Assembly: GCF_008635795.1 (NCBI RefSeq)
Contig: NZ_VWRQ01000005.1
Coordinates: forward strand, 283,625 to 347,624
Origin: Paenibacillus tepidiphilus
GTDB taxonomy: Bacteria > Bacillota > Bacilli > Paenibacillales > Paenibacillaceae
DNA: 64,000 bases
Direction of reading: 5' to 3'
Position numbers and translations under genes: made by a program. Positions 53,145-60,976 of the stretch are shown piece after piece. The number at the start of each line of letters is the position of its first letter. The first letter of the stretch is position 1. The notes below the pieces were generated by a model that was given only the letters and a program-made list of their open reading frames with translations, had not been told where the DNA came from and did no database searches.

Positions 53145-53480
53145 ATCAACTCAAGGTTGGCAGCAAGCCCGGAAGCAAAGCCGTCCAGCGGCGCATATGC
53201 TTCACAGTGTATCAGGCTACCGCCGGCTGTGCCCCTGAGCTTGAAACTATATCTTGGAACCGGACCGCGCTGCCGCGTAGGGTTGAACCCGGAACGAACG
53301 GATGGGGCTTCTTAAAGCCCAAAGGCGGATATCCACTTGACCGTTACCGGAAGGTGAGACTGCGGGAGCAAGGAATGTTCGGCCAGCGCACAAGATAGGA
53401 AAAGGAGTCTGGCCCTGTATGGATATAGTGCTTGCAGCGTAAGCCTCTGTCATTGACCTGTTCAATGGCGGAGGCTTTCG
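53145..53480 (+). ncRNA. Candidate structured leader or small RNA, class not identified
   Basis: The region starts at a plausible promoter and ends in a terminator-like hairpin (53441-53477: AAGCCTCTGTCATTGA / TCAATGGCGGAGGCTT). Nested pairings are visible at 53150-53239: CTCAaGG with CCcCTGAG closes a domain containing GGC-AGCAA-GCC, the joining sequence GGAAGCAAAGCC, and CAGCGGCG with CGCCgGCTG. GCAAAGCC also occurs in c-di-GMP-I riboswitches, but the rest of that motif is not convincing. No protein frame with a good start crosses it. The gene downstream is unknown. Confidence 0.4.
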
Positions 53481-53585
53481 TGCGTCTTCAGGCCGGCCGG
53501 CAAGGGCACCAGTAGCCCGGAAGCTGAATACTCTAATCATATTTCATTCTGCTGTAATGGAGTGATTCCGGAGGTGTGCGCCATT

Positions 53586-54101
53586 GTGAAGAGAATAACC
53601 CGCAAGAGCAAACCGCTGCTGTCCCGAAAATGCTTTGCGCCCAATGAACGTCAGCTAGCTCCCAAACCCTATGTATACCGCGATCCGAATTACGGCTTCC
53701 GCTTGACCATCCCCGGCTGGTGGAGAAAATACACGGTGATCGAAAGGAGCACGTCTGCCGGAGACGCCGATTACGGTGTATTCTTTATATTCAAATATAA
53801 GGGCAAAACCTATGGTGACGTCTTCAGCCTTCTGGTGTTCCGCATGTCCCTGAAGCGGTGGATTGACGATGGCTACGATGAATCCCCTTTTATCCGGCTG
53901 GCTGCACGCAATGGACTGATCTATGCCTATACTACACCGGAAGAGCTTCCGGAAGAGTTCCTCGATAAGACAGGCAATGACTATGATTATGTAAAATATG
54001 CCGTACCCATCCGCCTGATGTCCCGGATGGTCAATGACGATGCTCCGAAGATAGCGAAGTCCTTCAAGCTCGGGCCGGCGACCGCCCGGAGAAGGAGATA
54101 A
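53586..54101 (+). CDS. Hypothetical protein, basic ends, PsbP/DUF1795-like core
   Basis: 171 residues from a GTG eleven bases after GGAGG; another GTG lies eight codons upstream. Lys/Arg-rich at both ends (MKRITRKSKPLLSRK; ATARRRR). The core YRDPNYGFRLTIPGWWRKYT, DYGVFFIFKYKG, FSLLVFRMSLKRW and GLIYAYTTPEELPEE looks like a small beta-sheet domain of the kind found in lipoproteins of sporeformers, here without signal peptide. Function unknown. Confidence 0.6.
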   Translation: MKRITRKSKPLLSRKCFAPNERQLAPKPYVYRDPNYGFRLTIPGWWRKYTVIERSTSAGDADYGVFFIFKYKGKTYGDVFSLLVFRMSLKRWIDDGYDESPFIRLAARNGLIYAYTTPEELPEEFLDKTGNDYDYVKYAVPIRLMSRMVNDDAPKIAKSFKLGPATARRRR

Positions 54102-54179
54102 CGTGAATGCCCCTGCGTTCAGCTGCGGTGCGGCACAGGGGCTTGCCGTTCATCCGGCGAATAGCATCCGGTACATACA

Positions 54180-54226
54180 GGCAGGCCGACCAAGCTTCCG
54201 GATGGACGGAAGATGGACGGCCTGCT
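54180..54226. terminator. Hairpin between convergent genes
   Basis: GCAGGCCG..CTTCC, loop, GGAAG..CGGCCTGC followed by TTT; serves the 53586 gene and possibly the xyloglucanase gene. Confidence 0.6.
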
Positions 54227-54266
54227 TTGAGCTCTCTATAGCCGGTTAATCCCGGATTTCAGCATA

Positions 54267-57200
54267 TTATTGCGGCTCGCTTCCCCACACCAGGCTTCCG
54301 GCAAGATAAGCCGGCATATTAACCCAGTCGGCAAAGGTGGTGGCGGAGCTGTTAAACGAATAGTCACCGGTCTGGGTATAGTTGCTCCAGTCCGTCTTGG
54401 AGACGCGCGTCTGGATATCAATGCTTGCCCCAGCCGCCAGTGTTCCCGCGGCACTGCTGAAGCCGATTTCCAGAACATAATCCGCACCGGTCTTGGCAGC
54501 CGGCAGCTTAGTGAATGTACCCGTCACATTGGCGGCGCCGACATGCGACCAGTCAACGAAGAAGCTCTGCGCCTTCTCGCCGTCAATCGTATAGTAATAG
54601 CGGAGCTTCACATCCGCCAGATTGACCGCACTTGTCCCCGTATTAACCAGCTTGATCCGCGGACTCAAGGAATTGGAGCTGGCTGCAGTGGTGCCGTTGT
54701 ACATCTGCACCTTGAGCGCACCCGGCGCCGAAGCGGTAGTATCCACCACGGAAACGGTGAGTGTCTTGGCGGCCCCGGCGTTGAAATTGAAGGTCAGCGC
54801 TGTCGTTCCTACCGTCTGTTGAGCCAGATACGCTTTCTTGATCGTTACTGTATTTCCGCTTACTGTATAGTCCGTGCCTGCTGTCAGGGCGGCGCTGCCG
54901 TTCTTGATAGAAGTCAGCGTATTGCCGTTCAGCGTCAGTGTCACCGGAATATCGGCCTGATTCGCCGTCTTCTTGTCAAAGCTGGCCGTCACCGGCGCAA
55001 TGGCCGAATCGTTGGCAGCCGAGGTGGTATCCACGACTGTAACCGCGAGCGGCTGTGCTGCTCCCGCGCTGAAGCTGAAGGTCAATGTTGTGGTGCCCAC
55101 TGCCTGTGCTGCCAGATAGGCTTTCTTGATCGTTACCGTACTGCCGCTCACGGTATAATCCGTGCCCGCCGTCAGGACGGCGCTGCCGTTCTTGATAGAA
55201 GTCAGCGTATTACCGTTCAGCGTCAGCGTTACCGCGATATCCGCCTGGTTGGCCAGCTTCTTGTCAAAGGAGGCCGCAGTCGGCGTAATGGAGGAGCTGT
55301 TCGCCGGCGGATTGACCGGATCTGCGTACAGCGTTCCCCGGCCGTTGGTGCCCAGGTAGACGCGGCCGTAAATCCGCGGATCACCCGTGATGCCTACGTT
55401 GATCTTCGCATACTGGTGGGCATCGTCATTGATCCGCACCCACGATACGCCTGCATCGTCGGAGCGGAAGACGCCTCTGACATTGTCAATCTGCGCCACG
55501 GTATAGAGCGCCATATAGCTCTGGCCCGGAGCGGCTTTGCCGAAGCCGATCAGATCGGCCTCCTGCACACCCGTAAGGCGAGTGAAGCTGGCGCCTGAAT
55601 TCACCGAATGCCACAGGCCGTACTTGCCCTCTTCCGTGCTGCCACCGGCGAACCAGATGTCCCCTTCGATGCCCGGCATCGCCTTCAGGCTAACCTGGGT
55701 ATTGGTCGTCGGAATATCCGATGCCGCCGTGGACGTAAAGCTCGCCCCGCCGTCGGTGCTGATGTAGAACACGCCTTTGTTAAAGGCATAGAATTTAGCC
55801 GGGTTCACCCGGTCGGAAGCGATCTTGGCTCCGGCCGGAAGTCCGGCGCTGGCCGTCCAGGAATTGCCGGAGGACTTGCTGTAGAACACGCCGACGTCCG
55901 GTGTACTCCAGACCACGGCATTGCCATCGGCTGAGACGGCGACCTGGCCGCCGCCGGCCGTTGCCTTTCCACTGCTGGACGGCTCGGCATTCGGCATATA
56001 CCAGTTGCTGCCGCCGTCATTGGAGAAGCCGATTCCCTTCATGTTCGGGTATTTCGACTTGTCAGGCGTACCTACACGCACAACGAAAGCCGGTGTCAAT
56101 TCGGCATAATCGATGCCCTGCGTGGACGACCAGAAGGGCTGCGTCTGATATTTCGTCGGCACAACGGACACATCATCATACCGGAAGCCGGATACATCGC
56201 CGAGTGCCGTAATCAGATGCGGGCCTGCCGGCGGGCTGATTAGCCCAAGCACAGCTGTCTCTTCCACGCCTTTGGCCATGACAGAGATGTTCACGGTAGC
56301 GCCGGTATCCCAGGACGTCAAATTATTGGTTCCGTAGATTGTCGCTCCTGTTCCGTACATCATCCGGTCAGAGTTGAACGGGTCGATCTCGAGATCCCCC
56401 ATCATCCAGCCGAGCTTCGGCGCAGGATCAAGCGAGGTATCGTTCTGGCCGTGATCCAGCCATGGCGCCGCCGTAATATCCATCTTGTATTTCAGGTTGC
56501 GCTCCGGATAAAAGCCCCAATCCCAGCTCCGGCTCCAGGTTGCCCCGCCGTCGGTACTGCGGAAGATCACTTCATCCGGCCACCAGGCGTTAAGGCTCGA
56601 TACCATCAAGGTATTCGGATGCTGGGCATCCACAGCCAGTCCACCGAAGCCGTACCAATTATCTTCTCCTGCCGTCGGACTGATGTTCGTCCAGGCCCCG
56701 CTGGCAGTGTTGAATTTCCATACCTGTCCCTTGCTGCCGTCATAGGGGCCGACGCCGTTGCTGTACGTAATGTACAGATTGCCTGTGGAGGCAAGTACAC
56801 CGTGATGCGGAAGGAGTCCGGTCGGTTGTCCGGGAACAGCTGCCCAGGTCGCTCCGCCGTCGGTACTGCGATAGACGCTGCTGGCGGTATCTGCAACCCC
56901 TACATAGATCGTCTGGGTAGCGCTGCCGGAGGAGCCGGTGCTTTTGTCAAATGTGATCCAGGATAAGCCGACAATATCACTGCCGTATTCAATACTCGGG
57001 TCCTGGACATAGGTTCCCGCATTCGGGAAGGAGGTCACCTTGGACCAGGTTACCCCGGAATCGGTGCTCTTCCACAGCCCGTTGCCGCTGCGCGCCCCGA
57101 AGAACAGAATGCTGTTCTTGTTCGGATCAATGACCAGGCGTTCTCCCGCCGACCGGCCCGGCATATTGCCGCCGACCTTAAACGGCAGCGGGGTCGTCTG

Positions 57201-57623
57201 CCAGGTGTTGCCCCGGTCGCTGGAGCGCATAATCTGGCCATTCGTGTCCCAGCTGTTGGTGTAGGTTCCGGTGGCCATGTAGACCTTATCGGGATCGACA
57301 GGATCGGTAGCCAGCGCATCCACCCCGTTCTTGTTCCAATCCACCCAGCCTACGGAATCCGTCAGCGGAATCCAGCTGCTTGTAGCCTGATTCCAGCGGT
57401 AAGCTCCTCCGATATCGGTGCGGGCATAGATCAGATTGGGCTCTGTCTCGTTAAAAATAATCCCCGGTACAAAACCGCCCCCCGCACCGGTGTTCACACT
57501 CTTCCAGGTGTAAGCTTCGCTTGCCGCAGCATGGGTGGCGGCTGGCAACGCGGTAAACATAGAGCTTGTCATAGCAGCAAGCACGACAAATAAACCTATT
57601 TTACGAGCACGTTTACGAATCAA
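54267..57623 (-). CDS. Secreted xyloglucanase: GH74 catalytic domain, two X2 modules, CBM3
   Basis: Extracellular hydrolysis of plant xyloglucan. 1118 residues. Signal peptide 1-33 (IGLFVVLAAMTSSMFTALPA). GH74 about 35-770: two seven-bladed propellers with repeated STDGGATW Asp-box motifs. The catalytic Asp candidates are in YARTDIGGAYRW and GDVSGFRYDD. Then two X2-type modules (about 780-870 and 875-965, nearly identical cores NGNTLTSIKNGSA, LTAGTDYTVSG) and a C-terminal CBM3 (LKVQMYNGTTAASSNSLSPR ... GSLVWGSEPQ) for binding cellulose. A perfect cre lies at the promoter. Confidence 0.95.
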   Translation of the reverse strand: MIRKRARKIGLFVVLAAMTSSMFTALPAATHAAASEAYTWKSVNTGAGGGFVPGIIFNETEPNLIYARTDIGGAYRWNQATSSWIPLTDSVGWVDWNKNGVDALATDPVDPDKVYMATGTYTNSWDTNGQIMRSSDRGNTWQTTPLPFKVGGNMPGRSAGERLVIDPNKNSILFFGARSGNGLWKSTDSGVTWSKVTSFPNAGTYVQDPSIEYGSDIVGLSWITFDKSTGSSGSATQTIYVGVADTASSVYRSTDGGATWAAVPGQPTGLLPHHGVLASTGNLYITYSNGVGPYDGSKGQVWKFNTASGAWTNISPTAGEDNWYGFGGLAVDAQHPNTLMVSSLNAWWPDEVIFRSTDGGATWSRSWDWGFYPERNLKYKMDITAAPWLDHGQNDTSLDPAPKLGWMMGDLEIDPFNSDRMMYGTGATIYGTNNLTSWDTGATVNISVMAKGVEETAVLGLISPPAGPHLITALGDVSGFRYDDVSVVPTKYQTQPFWSSTQGIDYAELTPAFVVRVGTPDKSKYPNMKGIGFSNDGGSNWYMPNAEPSSSGKATAGGGQVAVSADGNAVVWSTPDVGVFYSKSSGNSWTASAGLPAGAKIASDRVNPAKFYAFNKGVFYISTDGGASFTSTAASDIPTTNTQVSLKAMPGIEGDIWFAGGSTEEGKYGLWHSVNSGASFTRLTGVQEADLIGFGKAAPGQSYMALYTVAQIDNVRGVFRSDDAGVSWVRINDDAHQYAKINVGITGDPRIYGRVYLGTNGRGTLYADPVNPPANSSSITPTAASFDKKLANQADIAVTLTLNGNTLTSIKNGSAVLTAGTDYTVSGSTVTIKKAYLAAQAVGTTTLTFSFSAGAAQPLAVTVVDTTSAANDSAIAPVTASFDKKTANQADIPVTLTLNGNTLTSIKNGSAALTAGTDYTVSGNTVTIKKAYLAQQTVGTTALTFNFNAGAAKTLTVSVVDTTASAPGALKVQMYNGTTAASSNSLSPRIKLVNTGTSAVNLADVKLRYYYTIDGEKAQSFFVDWSHVGAANVTGTFTKLPAAKTGADYVLEIGFSSAAGTLAAGASIDIQTRVSKTDWSNYTQTGDYSFNSSATTFADWVNMPAYLAGSLVWGSEPQ

Positions 57624-57723
57624 ATTACTCCCTCCCTGAATTGGTTTTAGCCGTTCACATGTTGTTTGGCAGCCGCGCCTGGGACCTCCCTCCCGCCAAA
57701 CTTTGAAATTTCGCCATATTATA

Positions 57724-57737
57724 TGATACCGCTTTCA
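57724..57737 (-). promoter_or_regulatory. Perfect cre (CcpA) site at the xyloglucanase promoter
   Basis: Minus strand TGAAAGCGGTATCA fits TGWAANCGNTNWCA at every position and lies between two TATAAT-like boxes about 105 bases before the GH74 start. Carbon catabolite repression is expected. Confidence 0.88.
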
Positions 57738-57767
57738 TTATAATGGAAAATTTTATTATTTGTGAGC

Positions 57768-57818
57768 GAAAATGGTTCGATAACAAGGAAATTCGTCGCC
57801 TGTTATCGAACCATTTTC
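57768..57818. repeat. 18-bp perfect inverted repeat with 15-base loop
   Basis: GAAAATGGTTCGATAACA and its exact complement. It lies 78 bases after the phosphoesterase stop and upstream of the GH74 promoter. It could terminate the phosphoesterase transcript (no immediate T-tract on either strand) or be an operator. Confidence 0.8.
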
Positions 57819-57895
57819 ACACCATAATTTACATATTAAGGTTATCCACTCGCAAACGGCCCGTTTACGCCTATCTGCCATCATGCCCTATCCGC

Positions 57896-59143
57896 TCAGT
57901 GCTGCAAAATCACTTCATCCAGCATGCGCCCATCCACATCATATGCCTGATAGGTCAGTCTCTCACCGCTGATGGTTATACCGGCGAACATCTGTTTATC
58001 GTTCTGAAAATGCACCTGATGATAGAACTGGTCCTCTTTCTTCTCGTTGAATTTGCCTCCGGAGGCATTGGTGACTACATAGACCGTCCCGCGCCGTTTG
58101 GCCGCACCGTCCTTAACGATCTGACCGTCATATAGCGGATAAGACCGTGAGTATTCATGGTTGTGCCCCTGCAGCACAAGATCCACCTTATATTTGTCAA
58201 AAATATCTGCCAAGTCCTCCACCTTCTTGTACATATTGCCGCCGTAGACCGGCCGGTGCATGGCGACAATCCGCCAGGGCTTGTCCGTTCCCGCCAGATC
58301 ATGCTTCAGCCACTCCGTCTGCTTCTTCAGATTGCTCTCGGTATTCAGCACGGTCACATGCACCGGGCCATAATCAAAGGAATAGCTGGTCCCGGGGTTC
58401 GAGCCGTCCGCCCCGTTATCCGGCACCTGGAAATGCGAGGAGAACTCCGCCGCCTTCCCGTCCACCTCATCATGATTGCCGGCCACCGGCATCAAGGGTA
58501 TCGAAGCCACGATATCCTGCACATTGCCGAACAAATCGTCCCAGGCCGCCGCATCCTCCGGCTCCTCCACAAAATCCCCGTTATGCACGATAAACTGCGA
58601 ATCCGGAAAGGTCTGCAGCGCTTTGTCCAGCGTATGGCCCCACAGCTGAAAATCGTGCGCCGATGCCCCTTGGGAATCCGTCACGTTGATCAAAGTAACC
58701 ACACCGCTGTCCGCTTCGGCTGTAGTGAACCGGTACACGCCGCTCCACTCGCCTTCCTCCCCGCTGCCTGCCCGGTAGGAATATAGCGTGCCGGGCTGGA
58801 GTCCGGCGGCTTCCGCCTTATGTACGCCTCTCACACCACTGTCAGTCCTGATGCGCGTATGATCCGCCTGTATACGCAGCACCTCCGGCCCCGTGAAGTC
58901 ATCCGTCTCTCCTTCCGCTACCTCCAGCCACCCTTCAGCATCCGGCTCCCGCGTATACCAGGTGAACGCGCGGCTGTTCGCGGCATCGCCCTTGAAGGTG
59001 GTGACGAGATCATAGGGCAGCCCGGCGGCGGCTGGGACATTCCCCGTGCGCTGGCTTGCCTTGATCCATTCCATGCCCAGTACCAGTAATATCAGAACAA
59101 GGATAATGGCGCCAATGATCACTATAGTCTTCATATCTTTCAT
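57896..59143 (-). CDS. Membrane-anchored purple-acid-phosphatase-like metallophosphoesterase
   Basis: 415 residues from the ATG after GGAGGAC. N-terminal membrane helix (TIVIIGAIILVLILLVLGM) followed by an extracellular fibronectin-like domain typical of purple acid phosphatases (NSRAFTWYTREPDAEGWLEV, GLQPGTLYSYRAG). The catalytic domain has INVTDSQG, VHNGDFVEEPED, MPVAGNHDEVDG, VAMHRPVYGG and LVLQGHNHEYSRS. The first motif has Ser-Gln where many have GDxG/H. Diverges from the VTC-DUF4956-CotH operon, suggesting linked phosphate or polyphosphate metabolism (inference). Confidence 0.88.
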   Translation of the reverse strand: MKDMKTIVIIGAIILVLILLVLGMEWIKASQRTGNVPAAAGLPYDLVTTFKGDAANSRAFTWYTREPDAEGWLEVAEGETDDFTGPEVLRIQADHTRIRTDSGVRGVHKAEAAGLQPGTLYSYRAGSGEEGEWSGVYRFTTAEADSGVVTLINVTDSQGASAHDFQLWGHTLDKALQTFPDSQFIVHNGDFVEEPEDAAAWDDLFGNVQDIVASIPLMPVAGNHDEVDGKAAEFSSHFQVPDNGADGSNPGTSYSFDYGPVHVTVLNTESNLKKQTEWLKHDLAGTDKPWRIVAMHRPVYGGNMYKKVEDLADIFDKYKVDLVLQGHNHEYSRSYPLYDGQIVKDGAAKRRGTVYVVTNASGGKFNEKKEDQFYHQVHFQNDKQMFAGITISGERLTYQAYDVDGRMLDEVILQH

Positions 59144-59417
59144 ATTTTGTCCTCCGTCATTCCGTACTTTTATACAAAGATATCCCCCTCCGCAGACGAA
59201 AGTCAAACCTAGCACGTCAGCACCTCACGTTCCATGTCATTTGTTAACGCAGTGTAAAAACTTTCAGCTAACATTCAGCCAGGTTTAAGAAAAGCATAAG
59301 GTCCGTCCCTTACCATGGGAGCTGCGGGCAAGAAAGCAGTGGTTACTTTTACACGGGGCACGGGGTATCTGCCCCAGCCGCATTGAACGGCGATTACAGA
59401 GAGAAATGGGGTGTGAT

Positions 59418-60131
59418 ATGAATAAGAAGCTGCAATTCCGGCATGAGCTGAAATTTATGATCGGCTATCCGCAATACCTGATCCTGCGCCAGCGCCTGCA
59501 GAACCTAATCGACAAGGATGACAACGCCAACGAGAGCGGCGAATACCATATCCGCAGTCTGTATTTTGACGATATCGACAATTCGGCGCTGGCCGACAAG
59601 CTGGGCGGACTGAGGGAGCGGGCCAAATACCGGATCCGGATCTACAATGTGCAGGATGATGTCATTCATTTTGAGAAAAAAATAAAAATGGACGATTACA
59701 TCGCCAAAATCAAGGAGCCGCTGACCCGCGGCATGTACGACGAGCTTATGGCGGGCAACTATGAGGTGCTGAACGTACCCGGCAAGCCTCTCTTTATGGA
59801 GCTCTACGACCAGATGCGCCACCGTCTGCTGCGACCGAAGGTCATCGTGGATTACGTGCGTGAGCCTTATGTATGCCACAGCGGGAACGTGCGGATTACC
59901 TTTGACAAGGAGCTGCGGACCGGCCTGCATGCGACTAATATTTTTGACCCTGAGCTGCGGCCGGTGAAGGCGCTAGAGGATGATCTGATTATTTTCGAGG
60001 TCAAATTCGACGAGTACATCCCGGACTATATCAAGATCGCGCTGCAGCTTGAGGGGCTGACCCGGCAATCCGCTTCGAAGTACGTGATTTGCCGCAAATT
60101 TCTAAAAATGAACTCGTGGGAGGATTATTGA
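59418..60131 (+). CDS. VTC-domain protein (polyphosphate-polymerase-like)
   Basis: 237 residues. FRHELKFMIGYPQYLILRQR, IRSLYFDDIDNSAL, AKYRIRIYN, HFEKKIK, KVIVDYVREPYV and IIFEVKFDEYIPDYIK give the basic tunnel residues and acidic metal ligands of the VTC/CYTH-like fold. Yeast Vtc4 with this domain makes polyphosphate from ATP; bacterial members are mostly untested. Ribosome site is weak (GGGGTG). First gene of a three-gene operon. Confidence 0.9.
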   Translation: MNKKLQFRHELKFMIGYPQYLILRQRLQNLIDKDDNANESGEYHIRSLYFDDIDNSALADKLGGLRERAKYRIRIYNVQDDVIHFEKKIKMDDYIAKIKEPLTRGMYDELMAGNYEVLNVPGKPLFMELYDQMRHRLLRPKVIVDYVREPYVCHSGNVRITFDKELRTGLHATNIFDPELRPVKALEDDLIIFEVKFDEYIPDYIKIALQLEGLTRQSASKYVICRKFLKMNSWEDY

Positions 60132-60132
60132 A

Positions 60133-60867
60133 ATGAGCCATTTCGCCACACTGGCGGCCGCTGCGCAGACGACGGCGCAGAATAGCGACGCAACTACTTT
60201 TTCCGATATGATTAAAAATTCGGTGCTGGACAACTTCGTCTCCGACATCAGCATCTCCAGGATTCTGATTACGCTGGCCATCGCTTTTGTGATCGGCTTC
60301 TTCATCTACGTGCTGTACAAACGCGTCTTCAGCGGCGTGCTGTATTCCAAGAGCTTCAACGTCTCGCTGATCGGCATGACGATGATTACTGCTACCGTCA
60401 TTATTGCGATTAACTCCAACCTGGTGCTGTCGCTCGGGATGGTCGGCGCGCTGTCCATCGTCCGTTTCCGGACTCCGATCAAGGACCCTACCGATCTGAT
60501 CTTCCTGTTCTGGGCCGCCGTTGCCGGGATTGTCACCGGTGCGGGCTTCTACACCCTTGCGATTATCGGCTCGATCATTATCGGACTGATCCTGTTCCTC
60601 TTCATCAAGCGCTCGTCCCTGGAAACACCGTACCTTCTGGTAGTAAACTGCGAGGGCGACGACACGGAGCGTGAGGTCCACAGCCATCTGGACAAGTCGG
60701 TCAAGCGCTACAATGTGAAGCAAAAAACCGTGAGCGCCGGCAACATCGAGCTTACGCTGGAGCTGCGGCTGGATGATAAGGCCGGCGGGTTCGTCAATAC
60801 CCTCTCCGATATCGCCGGGGTTAAGAACGCGCTCCTGATCAGCTACAGCGGCGACTATGTCTCCTAA
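60133..60867 (+). CDS. DUF4956 membrane protein
   Basis: 244 residues. Begins one base after the VTC stop, with its ribosome site (GGGAGG) inside the VTC coding end. Three to four membrane helices: ILITLAIAFVIGFFIYVLYK; VSLIGMTMITATVIIAIN; the conserved GMVGALSIVRFRTPIKDPTD; and LAIIGSIIIGLILFLFIK. A cytoplasmic domain of about 80 residues follows with ferredoxin-like alternation. Function unknown; regularly found beside VTC genes. Confidence 0.9.
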   Translation: MSHFATLAAAAQTTAQNSDATTFSDMIKNSVLDNFVSDISISRILITLAIAFVIGFFIYVLYKRVFSGVLYSKSFNVSLIGMTMITATVIIAINSNLVLSLGMVGALSIVRFRTPIKDPTDLIFLFWAAVAGIVTGAGFYTLAIIGSIIIGLILFLFIKRSSLETPYLLVVNCEGDDTEREVHSHLDKSVKRYNVKQKTVSAGNIELTLELRLDDKAGGFVNTLSDIAGVKNALLISYSGDYVS

Positions 60868-60878
60868 TGCCCTAAAAA

Positions 60879-60928
60879 CCCCACAAAGTGAAGTCTTGCA
60901 TCGAAGCTGATTCAGGTACTTTGCGGGG
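60879..60928. repeat. Dispersed ~48-bp element, copy 2
   Basis: CCCCACAAAGT... and ...ACTTTGCGGGG are inverted ends around GAAGTCTTGCATCGAAGCTG and ATTCAGGT. The 42131 copy shares the interior. It lies in the gap between the DUF4956 and CotH genes of one operon, where it could form an RNA hairpin that tunes CotH expression. Confidence 0.7.
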
Positions 60929-60976
60929 GCCCCGATCACTTATTCACTCAATCATGCAAAGAAAGGCGGTGCCCGA

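Noticed and set aside
53145..53480. Assignment as a c-di-GMP-I (GEMM) or c-di-AMP (ydaO) riboswitch
   Set aside because: Only short fragments (GCAAAGCC, GGAACC) agree; the 5' GGCAAAC element and the ydaO CCGAACCCGTCAGC core are missing.
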